Source of the DNA: Mermis nigrescens
Lineage: Eukaryota; Nematoda; Enoplea; Mermithida; Mermithidae
Assembly (NCBI GenBank): GCA_036768485.1
Contig: JAVLUZ010000273.1
Location: forward strand, 1,182,963-1,246,962
DNA length: 64,000 nucleotides
Direction of reading: 5' to 3'
A program made the translations under genes and the position numbers. Numbering within the stretch: the stretch's first letter is position 1; every line of letters begins with the position of its first letter. Positions 17,147 through 27,620 of this stretch are shown here, one piece after another. The notes under the pieces are model-generated. The model made no database searches, was not told the DNA's origin, and saw nothing but the letters and a program-made list of their open reading frames with translations.

Positions 17147-17476
17147 ATAACTGCTGATCAATTTACAGTAAGGATCAGCTAATCCGCAGAAAAATCAATC
17201 AAAAGAAGCATCTTACTTAATAATCATCATTTCAAAGTATCCTTTTTATTCCTATTTTCAGTCTGAAAGACCTAAGTCTAAAGTTCTTAATAAAAAAGCA
17301 CGTCTTAAATTCACTTTAAATTAAAATTAGTTTTTGAATAAAAAAACAAACTCTGACCGAACTGAACTCCCTGCGTACACTAAGTTATGTCTTTAAGCAG
17401 TAATATGAAATAAGAATTGTTGATTTTTAAGTCTGAAGTTTGTTTTCTTAATTTGTTGCGATAGGTATATTATATA

Positions 17477-17669
17477 CAGTGGCGGATCCAGGATTTTCCT
17501 AGGGGGAGCGGTACCCTTAAGAGGGGCGGAACCACGACTTAGGCGGAAAAATTAGCCGTTTTAATCCAAAAATCGCTAAAAATCGCTCAAAGATCCCTAA
17601 TTTTGCGCACTATTTTGTGCCAATGGGGAAGGGGCGGCCGCCCCCTCCGCCCCCTTAAATCCGCCCCTG
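17477..17669 (+). mobile_element. hAT MITE (CAGTGGCGGATCCAGG...GCCCCTG)
   Basis: 193 bp starting CAGTGGCGGATCCAGG and ending AATCCGCCCCTG, a sub-terminal pattern common in animal hAT elements. Flanks ATTATATA (17469-17476) and GTTATATA (17670-17677) match at 7 of 8. Unit 1 of the duplication lacks it. Confidence 0.85.
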
Positions 17670-18443
17670 GTTATATAGGTATTCATGAAAAGACAAGCTC
17701 ATTACCAAAAATTCAGCAAAACTATAAATATTACGATCCAAAAATTATTATTTGATGCAAAAAAAGCATCACTAGATGATTTTTAGGGTTGGGCATTAAT
17801 CTCCAATCACAGCTTCAAATACCGCATCCTTCCAAAGCTGATCATTCAATCAATTTAGCTGAGTTCGATCCGGCACGGGCCCATTCTATGTTTGCTGATA
17901 CGAAAATATCTCTAGAATATACTATTTACATCTTGTATTTTTTTGTACGGACATTCCCACATATTTGGCTGAACGACTATCTGCAGTGGATTCTGTTAGC
18001 TACGAAACCATACTATACTGGTACGAAATTTTTCGAAAATTGTGTTCGATTGCATCACTGAATAATACGATAAAATTTTCAGACGATGTATTTATTGGCA
18101 GCGATACAGTATGCGTCGAAATAGACGAATCGCACTGTGGAAAAAAGCTAAGAACAACAAAGGTACCACAAAACAAGATAAACTTGTATTTGGAATCGTG
18201 CAAAAGTCAGGGAAAAATGCGCTTTGTATCTAATTGAATCGGCAAACAAAGAAACATTAATTCCGCTAATACAAAAGCATATACCATGTATAGCACTACG
18301 ATTTTTCATGATGGACTTGCTACTTATAGTGCACTTCACAATATTGGATATTCTCATGCCACCGTTTATCACAACCGAGAGCTTGTAACTTCTGAAGGAG
18401 TTCATACCTACACATGATTGAAGGTCTCTGGGGAATTACTAAG

Positions 18444-18878
18444 TGTAAGAGTCTCACAAAACTGGGCAGACCCGAAGGTCCGCTACTGATCAGTGTTTGG
18501 TCGCTTTCGCGAGCCGAACCAGCGCTCAAACAAAAACGAGATCGGCTGAGTTTTATGCCCACCCGAAGCATAAACTCACAGGTTAACACCCGACTGCAGC
18601 GCCGTTGAAAAGGCGGCGTGCAATACCGATCAAATGCAACACCAAGAGAACAACACATGTGCTCGATCGATTGGTGAGCATAATTGCCTGGTGAGCGTGG
18701 TAGGCATACCGATAGCCCGTCTTAGCTCGTCATTGGCTTGCCTGGTGAGCATGGTAGGCATGCCGCTATAGCCCGTCTTTGCTCGTCATTGGCTTTAATG
18801 CCTGTTGGGGTATTAACTTCCCGTCATAGGCGTTTGAACCGGAGTTCAAAAGGCGTGTAACTACTGACAGCAGTTACA
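18444..18878 (-). repeat. TRIM LTR (3' LTR in the inferred orientation)
   Basis: 435 bp, TG...CA bounded. It contains a ~50-bp internal duplication (gcctggtgagc-tggtaggcat), the hairpin TTTGAAC-cgga-GTTCAAA, and the terminal hairpin TGTAACT...AGTTACA. No TATA box stands out. Confidence 0.85.
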
Positions 18879-18946
18879 CTACCCTCCCCTTGAAGAAGGG
18901 GCCCTTTGGGCGAGCGACCCGAAGGGATCTCCGTGGGACATCCATT

Positions 18947-19380
18947 TGTAAGAGTCTCACAAAACTGGGCAGACCCGAAGGTCCGCCACTGATCAGTGTT
19001 CGGTCGCTTTCGCGAGCCGAACCAGCGCTCAAACAAAAACGAGATCGGCTGAGGTTTATGCCCACCCGAAGCATGAACTCACAGGTTAACACCCGACTGC
19101 AGCGCCATTGAAAAGGCGGCGTGCAATACCGATCAAATGCAACACCAAGAGAACAACACATGTGCTCGATCGATTGGTGTGCATAATTGCCTGGTGAGCG
19201 TGGTAGGCATACCGATAGCCCGTCTTAGCTCGTCATTGGCTTGCCTGGTGAGCATGGTAGGCATGCCGCTATAGCCCGTCTTTGCTCGTCATCGGCTTTA
19301 ATGCCTGTTGGAAATTAACTTCCCATCATAGGCGTTTGAACCGGAATGCAAAAGGCGTGTAACTACTGACAGCAGTTACA
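18947..19380 (-). repeat. TRIM LTR (5' LTR in the inferred orientation)
   Basis: 434 bp copy of 18444-18878, about 97 percent identical by eye, indicating a fairly recent insertion. Confidence 0.85.
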
Positions 19381-19560
19381 TAAGCAACGATTCGCCAGCA
19401 TGCATGGATTAAAGACTAGCGACCGCTTAGCTGCACATCTGGACGAATTTACATTCAGACAGAACTACAAGGATGACAATGGAAACATATGGGACTCTTT
19501 TATAGGATTTTCGAAAATGTTTAATGAATGGTGGAAGCAATTGATTCATTCATATGTACA

Positions 19561-19949
19561 TAATTTATGTGTCACAGTGTGCTATTTCGTGTTACAATGT
19601 TATTACCATTGTAAAAAAACGTAAGGAAAAAATTTAAGAAAAATAAAAAAATCTCTTGATTGATTTTAAAATTGGACATAAAAATCTATCATTTAACCTA
19701 TCTGCATGACTGATTCATCTACTTCGAGTCCAAGTTTGACTTCAGAAAATTTCGAAATCCTTGTCTAACTCTTGACATATTACCATTTTTAAGTCGCGAT
19801 AGAACTGTCTTTTTATAGACTTTGAGAAGTTTTAATTTTTTCTTTGGGAATCCTTGTAAAAATGAAACCAAGTTAGCAGCACTAAACGCACAAGTCTCTA
19901 AAATCATTCAACTTTCTGGAATTCGCGAAACTATTAAACAACGTGAAAT
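19561..19949. other. AT-rich spacer, nothing recognised
   Basis: Follows the Merlin relic. I see no gene, terminal repeat or structure that stands out. Confidence 0.4.
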
Positions 19950-20245
19950 CGGAATCCCTGAAGTCCCTGAAATCCCTGGAATCGCTGAAGTTTCTGAAGT
20001 CCCTGAAATCCCTGTAGTCCCTGAAATCCCTGAAGTCCCTGAAATCCCTGAAGTCCCTGAAAACCCTGAAGTCCTTGAAATCCCTAAAGTCCCTGAAATC
20101 CCTAAAGTCCCTGAACTACCTGAAGTCCCTGAAATCCCTAAAGTCCCTGAAAACCTTGAATTCCCTGAAAACCTTGAAGTACCTAAAATCCTTGAAGTCC
20201 CAAAAAAGTTAACATCCCTGAACTCACTGAAATCCTTGAAATCCG
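19950..20245. repeat. 9-bp minisatellite (CCTGAARTC) with P-E-V-P-E-I reading
   Basis: About 30 units of a 9-bp repeat alternating CCTGAAGTC and CCTGAAATC. The plus strand reads as Pro-Glu-Val-Pro-Glu-Ile repeats within a 151-codon frame (19822-20277), and the minus strand as Gly-Thr-Ser-Gly-Ile-Ser. Both frames are a by-product of a period divisible by three. I cannot exclude that it was part of an exon. A short inverse stretch of the same units occurs near 12110-12145. Confidence 0.85.
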
Positions 20246-20470
20246 CAAAAAAAGTTTGTATCCACCTCAGCATATAGTAGGTTTTCTGGGTTGGGCGTTC
20301 TGCATATGAAGAAAACGCATGCTAGGCTATAGAATTGAATGAAGTGGCGGTAGTGATCAATATTGTGAAGAATGTGAGCTTCTATGTACGTCAAGAGTGT
20401 GATGAAAACGCGACTCACCATGTGCACTAAAGTTCATTTAAGGAATGTTACATCTTGAATAGTTGACAAA

Positions 20471-21101
20471 ATGAATAAAATCTGTGTAATATGCAGTAAG
20501 CAATTACTTAATAATTCTACTTTAAAAAGACACAAATAAATCATGCATGGGATATCAGAAATGAGGAATGATACATCAGAGTCTGAACAAATGACGGATG
20601 ATGATTAGTGAAGGCAGTAACAATGGAGATTCTTCAGATGTGTCTGAAAGCAGCTCAAATGAGACTAAAATCGGAAGTGGTTGGACTAACCCGTTTTGGC
20701 GCCTTTTAGTAAAAGTCGTGCTTTCAGATTTTGAAGATTTTCCGAATATTATACAAGACTTCCAAACCGAACCATTTTACAGCAGTTTTGTTGATAAAAT
20801 CCATATTCTCTATGATCTTTATGACTCACTCCTAGATGCTCTAAATGAAAGCGAAATAAGGGAAGAACTAGAAAGCGCTAATCATTTTTACCAATATACA
20901 TTGAAGTTTGGAAAATAAGCTGATGAGACAGCTTGGACCAGTCAAAAATACATGTTTAAAAAATTGATTCGCAAAAATGCCGATCTATTTGAGGATGAGC
21001 AGATGAAACGAGAAGACAATAATGAAGTTGTCACATATTTTGAAGAGTCTAGCAGTGCTCTGCTAGAATATCAAAATCGGATAAAAATGCTCAGAATATA
21101 A
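20471..21101 (+). pseudogene. Zinc-finger protein relic, probably Polinton-associated
   Basis: The ATG at 20471 starts MNKICVICSKQLLNNSTLKRHK, a C2H2 finger whose second half (...IMHG) is cut by a stop at 20537. After a +1 shift an acidic serine-rich segment leads into an alpha-helical domain (GSGWTNPFWRLLVKVV ... ANHFYQYTLKFGK). A stop at 20916 follows, then 60 more codons in the same frame ending at 21101. Similar finger-plus-helical proteins accompany polymerase genes of animal Polintons in my memory, and a Polinton polymerase relic lies 0.6 kb away. At least two stops and one frameshift. Confidence 0.45.
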
Positions 21102-21727
21102 TCAGTACACTACTCTAAAGAATTTATACCCAAAATTCGGTGCTTCGTGCCCACAAGGGCAGAGTCTCTATGTTCAAGCGTTTAACCCGTTTTATGATAT
21201 TTTATGCATTGTACTAATGCGTTGTGGTGTAGGAATTTGTATTGAGCCCCTGCTCTATGTTGTGCTGCCTGGCTAATTTTTTGTAAGTATTTTTGGCTTA
21301 TTTTTTCTGATTTTGATTAATTAAAGTGTCGTATTATCGTTTATAGCCTGATGTCCAAATGTCACGCTTTGCTTTTGATGATGATTTATTTTGCACGCAC
21401 TTACATGTCTCGAAGTTCGAAAACATGCAAAAATAGAGCAGTGTGCCAATGCTTCAATGTGCAGTGAACCAACATAGCTGATGATCTAAACTAAAATTAG
21501 AACAGTAGCATGGGGGTCGCTGCTAGCTACTTATGCAAATTAAAATTAATTGGTTCCACCCGTCCTGGATAATCGACTGTGCATTGAAAAGTTGGCGCTT
21601 CGCGCCTATACTTTTGTGCTTCATTGTGTAGTAGTATGACCGCATTGTGGGCGCTTAGCGCCTCATGGAGTCTATACTTAAGCACGTGCTATGCTTAAGC
21701 ATTGTAGAGCTCAAGGGTCCAGCTTTA
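21102..21727. other. Gene-less stretch between two Polinton-type relics
   Basis: No coding signal. 21672-21732 (ctatacttaagca ... gctttactact) resembles the sub-terminal sequence near 59450 and could be an old Polinton end, but no 6-bp duplication can be matched. Confidence 0.35.
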
Positions 21728-24687
21728 CTACTGTCCAGACTTTAAAGTAAAATTTGCGAACAGTTTTAAATATTCCTTTCTAATAGAGTGCCATTCGCAT
21801 TCCCACATACTAATTGCATTATAGCCCAGTGACCGTATGTAGGCTTCTTTTGTCTGAATCCATGCATGCGCATCTGCAGGATCCTTTTTCTTGTTTCTTT
21901 GTCCTGCCAAGCAGTTATGGCAGTGATAATAGCAAGCATAAAATTCATATACTGTATGTGTATCTGCTCGAAATCCGTCAACAAGTAAGCAGGCGGGTCC
22001 TATTGTTTTTTCCTTATTGTTACCTAAATGCTGAAAATGATGATCTATTTTTTCACTCTTACATTCTAAGTATTCTACTGAAATAGGCTTAGAAGATGTA
22101 ATTTAGTGAAATTTATTATTTTTCTTAATTATTCAGTGGTAGAGCATGTCTTTAAATTAAGCCCACAAGTACAATGCATTGAAGTCAAGGCCTACTACTG
22201 ATTTTAATGGTTTTAATGGGTTGTTCCTGATAAATGTTTGGTCTTTAATTGCTAATCAAATCATCATAACCATTGAAAGACCTCCACACATACTCAATTT
22301 CAGCATATAGTAGACATTCTTTGAGTTTTCCGAGAAAAGCGAAAATTTAGTGTCAGGAATGCTTTTAAAAAGGTACCGTTCTGTGGTTTCTGGTAAGGAC
22401 ATTGATTCTCTAAAAATATCAATTTTAAATCTGTCCCAATGCAGCTGCAACATGTTACTACAGGCTTCTAAGAATGGTACAACATCCCGCTTATTATAGA
22501 AAATTAGATAGTCCTTCAATGTAGTCATATTATATCGTTGCTATATAGTACTGCTGGCATTGTGCATAATCGTCTGTGCTGATGTATTCGTCTTTAAGTG
22601 AACTGTAGAACGCTTCAGGAGGCGGTAATTATGTCTCAGACAATTTTTTAAATGGATCTAAATATTCATAAGGGAATTTGGCTTTTACAAATGTCACCTT
22701 GTATACTCTCATGAATACGTCTAAACTAAAACCAGGCGCAACATAAGTACTAACATTAAGAAACTTAAAAATGCTAGTGGATAAGCTAAGTGTTGACCCA
22801 TTCCGTAAAATTGCTTTTGGCCATGTATTGTTTTCAGGATCACTCTGCACTTGTTGAATGAGTGCAGGAAATTTTTCTCGTCTAATATTGGCTCCTTGCT
22901 CCTTAATATATGCTTCAATTATGATTATTTTTGATTCAAGAGCCTCAAAAACATGTTGAAATGTTGATAAGAGAATGACACTTTGAGCCTTTTGAACTTT
23001 TCCCAGGTGTTCTAAAAGCCGTTTGACTAAATGATCCGGGTTACTGTCTACAAACCATTAAGGCTGAAATCCCGGAAAACTTGTATGCACTGCACAGGAA
23101 ATGGGCTGATGTTGAGCAACAAATCTTAACTTTTCAGAAGTTTCTATGCAATTTTTGATCAAATGAGCTTCAAAATCATAAACAGCGAAGAAATTGCAAA
23201 AATGTTGCTCATTTGCAACCTGTATTTCATCTTCCTGCAATTCCTCAAAAAAATCGTTTCCTTCAGCTGATATACTCCACGAGGGAACTTATGTTTTGTT
23301 TTGCCATGCCTGCAATAATGTTTTGCATGATCATTCAATTTTTCTGCTTTTCGAAAAAGCCGCCTGCATATGAGGCACATGTATCATTTAGCAAACTGAT
23401 CAAGATTTATAATGTAAGTATAGTGAGCTGTCTAGAATCGGTGCAAGTAATGTCAAGATTTAAAAGTTTTTCATATTTTCTAACTACATTCTTCCAAAAG
23501 ACAGCTGCCTATTTATTTGCATCCATGTGAAAACACATTTTTCGATCATTTCTAAATCTGTGTATGGGACGCCAATAAAAGTCTCAACATTCGCTTGAAT
23601 ATTTTTCTTTCGGCATTATTTGACAAAAAGTTGAAAAATGATGTTTGGCTCAAAGTTTCCCACAAGACACTGTGCTAAACAGCGGAAAAAGCATAAATTA
23701 TCATTAAGCTTATTACGATTATTATCTTGAGTCATATGCAAAGTGTATCGCTGATTTGTTACTTCTAGTGGGAGTTCTACATCTGTACAACCATTCACAA
23801 AATTTTTCTGTGGTCTCACAAAAAACTCAACATTGTTTATTGCCAGTCCCATTTAGTGTCTGGACGACTAAATTTTTCTTCAATATCAATTTCGTGCAAT
23901 TTTTCAGCCACATTTTGTACATCATTACCATTAGTCATTAGAAGAGGTGTTCCTAATAGCGTAAAATTATTCTGACATGCATACCAATAATTTACTGCAC
24001 CAGTTTCACGATTTTTGAGGAAACATCCAAGTGCTGCATCTACTCGGAAAGCCTCTTTTTATTTTGAAAATATCGCTCATCCTAAAAATCTAAATTTATT
24101 AAATGCAAGTAATTACTAATTCCTCATCTATAATTATATGCATGATCCAACACATCATTCACAATTTTAGTCGTTCGAAAAAGCCGCCAATATTTTTCAA
24201 CTTCATCCCTAATTTTTTCAGGGTCGTCGGACAAATCTTCAGCAATCATTTTGTCCTTAGGGATAATTTCAGTAGTTTCAATTTTTCAATTGCTTCAATA
24301 GCAGGATTAGCACATACTTTTAGGCATTTTTTCATGTGAGTGTCAGAAAATAATTCCTTTTTTGAATTGAATGATTGCTCACAATACATACATTTTGGTA
24401 CTACATGCTTCACCTCAAAATGAGTAACTAGATTTATTCTTAATCGGAAAAGAGAGGCACATGAAGGGCATCTGAACCTAGATCCTAAATGCGTAGAATT
24501 CTCATGCTCTGCTAACCTGATTTGACGTGCAAAGAATTTATCACATACAGTATATTGGTGCAGCTTGCGCTTCGGAAGCTGTCATCGTTTTGAATCGGCA
24601 CAAAAGGGATTACTGGCGTCTCGCCGATGGAGGCTCCTTAGAAGCCCCACTGAGACCAGGAACACGAGATTTGACAATGTTGCTCAT
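21728..24687 (-). pseudogene. Polinton-type DNA polymerase B relic, catalytic domain missing
   Basis: Start ATG at 24687, about 50 bp after a TCTATAAATA box (24737-24746). Order of domains, across many frameshifts: C2H2-like fingers near 24560-24350 (the middle one, CPSC...H...H in RFRCPSCASLF, is canonical; the first has lost a Cys); the DNLCFFRCLAQCL segment near 23700; the exonuclease start NFFAVYDFEAH and PISCAVHTSFPGF near 23170-23060; DYLIFYNKRDVVPFLEAC and RYLFKSIPDTKFSLF near 22500-22300; then the nuclease-like VDGFRADTHTVYEF and GYNAISMWECEW near 21970-21780. The reading ends at 21728, so the polymerase fingers, palm and thumb motifs that should follow are absent. This polymerase belongs to a different lineage from the one at 10297. 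Confidence 0.8.
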
Positions 24688-24736
24688 AGTAATACTTTGA
24701 CGTTTGTCAGAAATATATTTCAGTCGTAAGATTCCT

Positions 24737-24746
24737 TATTTATAGA
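24737..24746 (-). promoter_or_regulatory. TATA box of the polymerase relic (TCTATAAATA)
   Basis: Exact TCTATAAATA on the minus strand, about 50 bp before the start at 24687. The same box is used by the 3286-12070 element, indicating a promoter style common to several Polintons here. Confidence 0.6.
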
Positions 24747-24749
24747 CTT

Positions 24750-25265
24750 TCAGATCCAGCTTTCAGGCAAAACATGTTCAGACTTGTTTGGGTGTGCATA
24801 ATACACCCCCAACATGCCTAACACACTGTGTACAGGGGTTAGAAGAGCGGACCCCTGCTTCAGATTTATCACTCAAGTGTGTACAGGGGATACTCACAAC
24901 TACGTAGGAAGAGCGGACCCCTGCCTCACAATTATCACTCAAGTATGTTGAGGGGATACACACAACTGCGTTGATGCAAGAGCGGACCCCTGCCTCAGAT
25001 TTGTCATTGATTCTTATCACTGCAAACGGCGGCGGCTCCCATAACACATCAACACGTCTACGCGTGTTGCTGCATGTTTAGGCGGCGGCTCCCCAGCGGC
25101 GGCGGCTCCCCGACATCGTCAAGCGTGTTTAACACGTATTTTTTAATCATTTGATCACATTATGTGCGCCCAATAAAGTGGCCAAAATGCGTTTTTTGCG
25201 TGTTGCCTACCTTATAACATAGGCTATCTTATAACATTATCCCCAGGGTGACAAGCCTGACTACT
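24750..25265. repeat. Polinton terminal repeat relic with subterminal tandem repeats
   Basis: Ends GCCTGACTACT at 25265, like the ACTACT end of the complete element. It is homologous to 58805-59534 through the ggcggcggctcc, tattttttaatcatttga, gcgcccaataaagtgg and cttataacataggc blocks. A ~66-bp unit (agagcggacccctgcctcag ... acaggggatac) is repeated about three times at 24843-25010. It flanks the polymerase relic on its promoter side. The matching left end was not found. Confidence 0.75.
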
Positions 25266-25428
25266 CTTTTTAATCCTATTGTAAAAAAATTGCTTCGCTA
25301 GTCAACAAAATGCATCGATAAATTTGTATCATAAAAAAGCTTCGTCAATGCGCTTATTATTAGTCAGGCTGCGCGAACATCAAAGAGAGCCGCCAGCTGC
25401 AAAAAATGCTCCGCCAATGCTGCGGCAC

Positions 25429-25699
25429 CATAGGTGGGCAGCACCAAAATTCTGGGGGGGGTGAAAAAATTTCTGGGAGGGGGTGAAAAAATTTTTAAAG
25501 GTCAAAAATGGCCTTAAAAATGGTGGTATGGCGAAAAAACACCATTTTTCGACGTTTCTCATCAAGCTCTATCCAATGCCATCAAAAAATTGCTAAAAAA
25601 GCAAAAAAAATTTTTCTGGGGGTATTTTGATTTCTAGGGGGGGGGGGTATTTCAACTTCTGGGGGGTGCATACCCAAACCCCCCCCACGCCCATGTGTG
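25429..25699 (+). mobile_element. hAT-like MITE (GTGGGCAGC family)
   Basis: 271 bp from CATAGGTGGGCAGC to GCCCATGTGTG. GCGGCAC flanks both ends (7 bases; the eighth is ambiguous). Inserted 160 bp outside the Polinton terminal repeat. Confidence 0.85.
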
Positions 25700-25925
25700 C
25701 GGCACAAGCTGCTTAGCCAATGCGCGATTGTGTCACTTAGCCAATGTACTACCTTATTGTGTCTGCTTATTATAATCATGATGTTTCAGTCTATAAACGA
25801 CCCTACAAGTAGGTTAAAAAGTGGTACCCCCATGTACAAAAGACAGGCGGCCTGTCCCCACGTTATTACATAGCGGTACCCCCATTTTACGCGCGCGACC
25901 CCCCTCCATACTACTGACCCCTAGG

Positions 25926-27620
25926 AATAAATATTGAATTTTTTTATGAAAACGTGGCAAAATGAATAACCAAAATGAAAAATAATATTTTTCTGCAAAA
26001 GTATTTGAATTAGAGCAGAAACTTTAAATTGACGTTAAGCTATTTTTTTTAAGCTTTTATATCTTTTTGAGACCAAATGACTCAAACGGCTCTCTGACTG
26101 ACCCCCATGTCGGTTGACCCTGCTCTGAAGCAGAAGCTACGCTGTGCATGATAACTCAAAACAAGCATAAGTGCATGAAGAGTTAGACATTTTTGGGAAT
26201 TAACAATAAAAAAATTAGCTGGCAATTAATATTCGCACCAGAGTTTTTTGTACGAGGTCCCTTTGCTCATGTACAAACACGGTCACCAAACGTCTTTGTA
26301 CATTTTGTTCATGTAAATTTTCGGGTACTGAAAAATGGTGAAGTAGCGCTTTCGGGCGGTGAAACATGGTTTTTTGACTTTTGATAGTTTTTTAAAAAGT
26401 AATTTCGGAGTTTCTGACGACAAAAAAATTTAAAAAATTGTCTCAAAACGGCGAGAAGCGCCTAGAAATTTGACATTTTTTCGTTTCAAATTCGATTTCT
26501 GCCGTTATAAAAAAATATTTAGAATACGCAATTACCTTTGGCGCGCGCGAAGCGCTGAAATTTTCCGAATATTTTAGATCTTTTAACAGTTTTTGTCTTT
26601 TCGAAAATCTTTGTACTACAAAGACACGGTCTTAAGAAGTCTTTGTACCTTTGGGAAAATCTTTGTCGAATACAAAAAAACATGATCTGCAATCAGTTAT
26701 TCTACGTATTTCTCGAAGAATTTACGCATTTACATTGCCCTTTTTGAACTAACGCTTCAAAAAGGGTACATAGAACAGGTGGTAGTTTAACACTGACTTG
26801 ATCAGCGTACTATCATGGTAAGCTTCTACTATAAAAACTATACGTTAAATGGAGGGTTAAATCCGCCACTATATTATTATGAATAGGTACGAAAAAAGCA
26901 GTAAGCTCAAGTCCAGCCGAACATAATGCACTGAGGACCATCAAGTAGGTGTACTTAAATAGCGGATACCTAACTAAATGAAATCGTACAAGATATAGTT
27001 AGGTTTAGCTCATCCTTTATCCTCGTATTTACGCAAGCTTATAACAAAACTACGGTTTTTCGACCGAGATTTTTCAATTTATGCGTACGTGGCTTTTATC
27101 AGTCTTATTGACATACGCTTTATTTGCCTTATCGTACAAACCGCATAGAAGGACATTTTAAATTTCAATAATTTTCAAAGCTATCATGAGTAAGATGATT
27201 AGTTCATTTATAACTAAGATTTATATAAAACGTAAAAATATGGATTTTGAAAAGCTTGAGCTTCAAACGAGCTATTGTTACCCACTCTATGTTGTGCGAT
27301 CGGAATAAAATTCATACTGTTGACCATGGACGCATACATACGTGTTAGACGGGGAATGGGGATACTCTCCAAGCAAGCGGTCTCCGCATTTAGTTTTTGG
27401 GTAAAACTTGCGTTTTTGATTATTTTTCAGTGCTTTTTTGCCATTTTGACCATAATATCACAGTCATTAACCCTCCTTCCAAAAACTTGCTGAGGACTTA
27501 TTTCCGAAATTTACGGCTGGTAAATTTGTACATATATATAGACGAAAAGCATGGATAGTCTGGAGCTGTCATCCTGGTCGGGAAGGGTTAGCTTGAGAGT
27601 TTTTTCAGCTAGAATGGTCT
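25926..27620 (+). repeat. Dispersed repeat, copy 1 (copy 2 at 49545-51600)
   Basis: Collinear with 49545-51600, e.g. aaatattgaattttttt, gaccctgctctgaagcagaa, tttttgtacgaggtccctttg, gggttaaatccgccactat and gagctgtcatcctggtcgggaagggtta. Parts recur at 48620-49330 and 51660-51930. Frames are not conserved; no gene is claimed. Confidence 0.75.

Larger units (their letters stand above)
16339..17873 (+). repeat. Direct duplication, unit 2
   Basis: Parallel to 13731-15857 from ggagccttttaataaaaag to gagttcgatccgg. Its end runs straight into the DNA preceding the Merlin transposase relic, so unit 1 may be the detached flank of a related Merlin copy. Confidence 0.85.
18444..19380 (-). mobile_element. 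TRIM: miniature LTR retrotransposon inside the Merlin relic
   Basis: Two direct repeats, 18444-18878 (435 bp) and 18947-19380 (434 bp), differ at only a dozen or so positions. Each begins TGTAAGAG and ends AGTTACA, the TG...CA ends of LTRs. They enclose just 68 bp. Read on the minus strand, TGGATGTCCCACGG lies 2 bases after the first LTR (primer-binding-site position) and AAGGGGAGGGTAG precedes the second (polypurine tract). A 4-bp duplication TAAG (18440-18443, 19381-19384) flanks the whole. Removing the element and one TAAG rejoins the Merlin frame. GC content is far above the surroundings. Non-coding and non-autonomous. Confidence 0.88.
17930..19560 (+). pseudogene. Merlin (IS1595/ISXO2-like) transposase relic
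   Basis: Several frames together give the Merlin DDE transposase. The VCVEIDES block (Asp near 18124) is followed by LVFGIVQKSGK in another frame. Then comes FHDGLATYSALHNIGYSH (Asp near 18310), TSEGVHTYT and, after a 2-base shift, IEGLWGITK (Glu near 18420). The C-terminal part resumes after an inserted LTR element at 19385 with QRFASMHGLK and ends near WDSFIGF. So the DDE triad is traceable, but at least three frameshifts or stops and a 0.94-kb insertion make it non-functional. N-terminal homology begins near LAERLSAVDSVSYETI. Terminal repeats were not identified. Confidence 0.8.

Noticed and set aside
18444..19380. Tandem duplication of an unknown structured RNA
   Set aside because: TG...CA ends, 68-bp interior with primer-like and purine tracts, and the 4-bp TAAG duplication around the whole fit a TRIM better.
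18444..19380. Hammerhead ribozyme (retrozyme) in the LTR
   Set aside because: I looked for a CTGATGA core with a GAAA partner and did not find it in either strand.
19822..20277. 151-codon PEVPEI-repeat protein as a gene
   Set aside because: The frame is produced by a 9-bp minisatellite and no start context or flanking exon supports expression.
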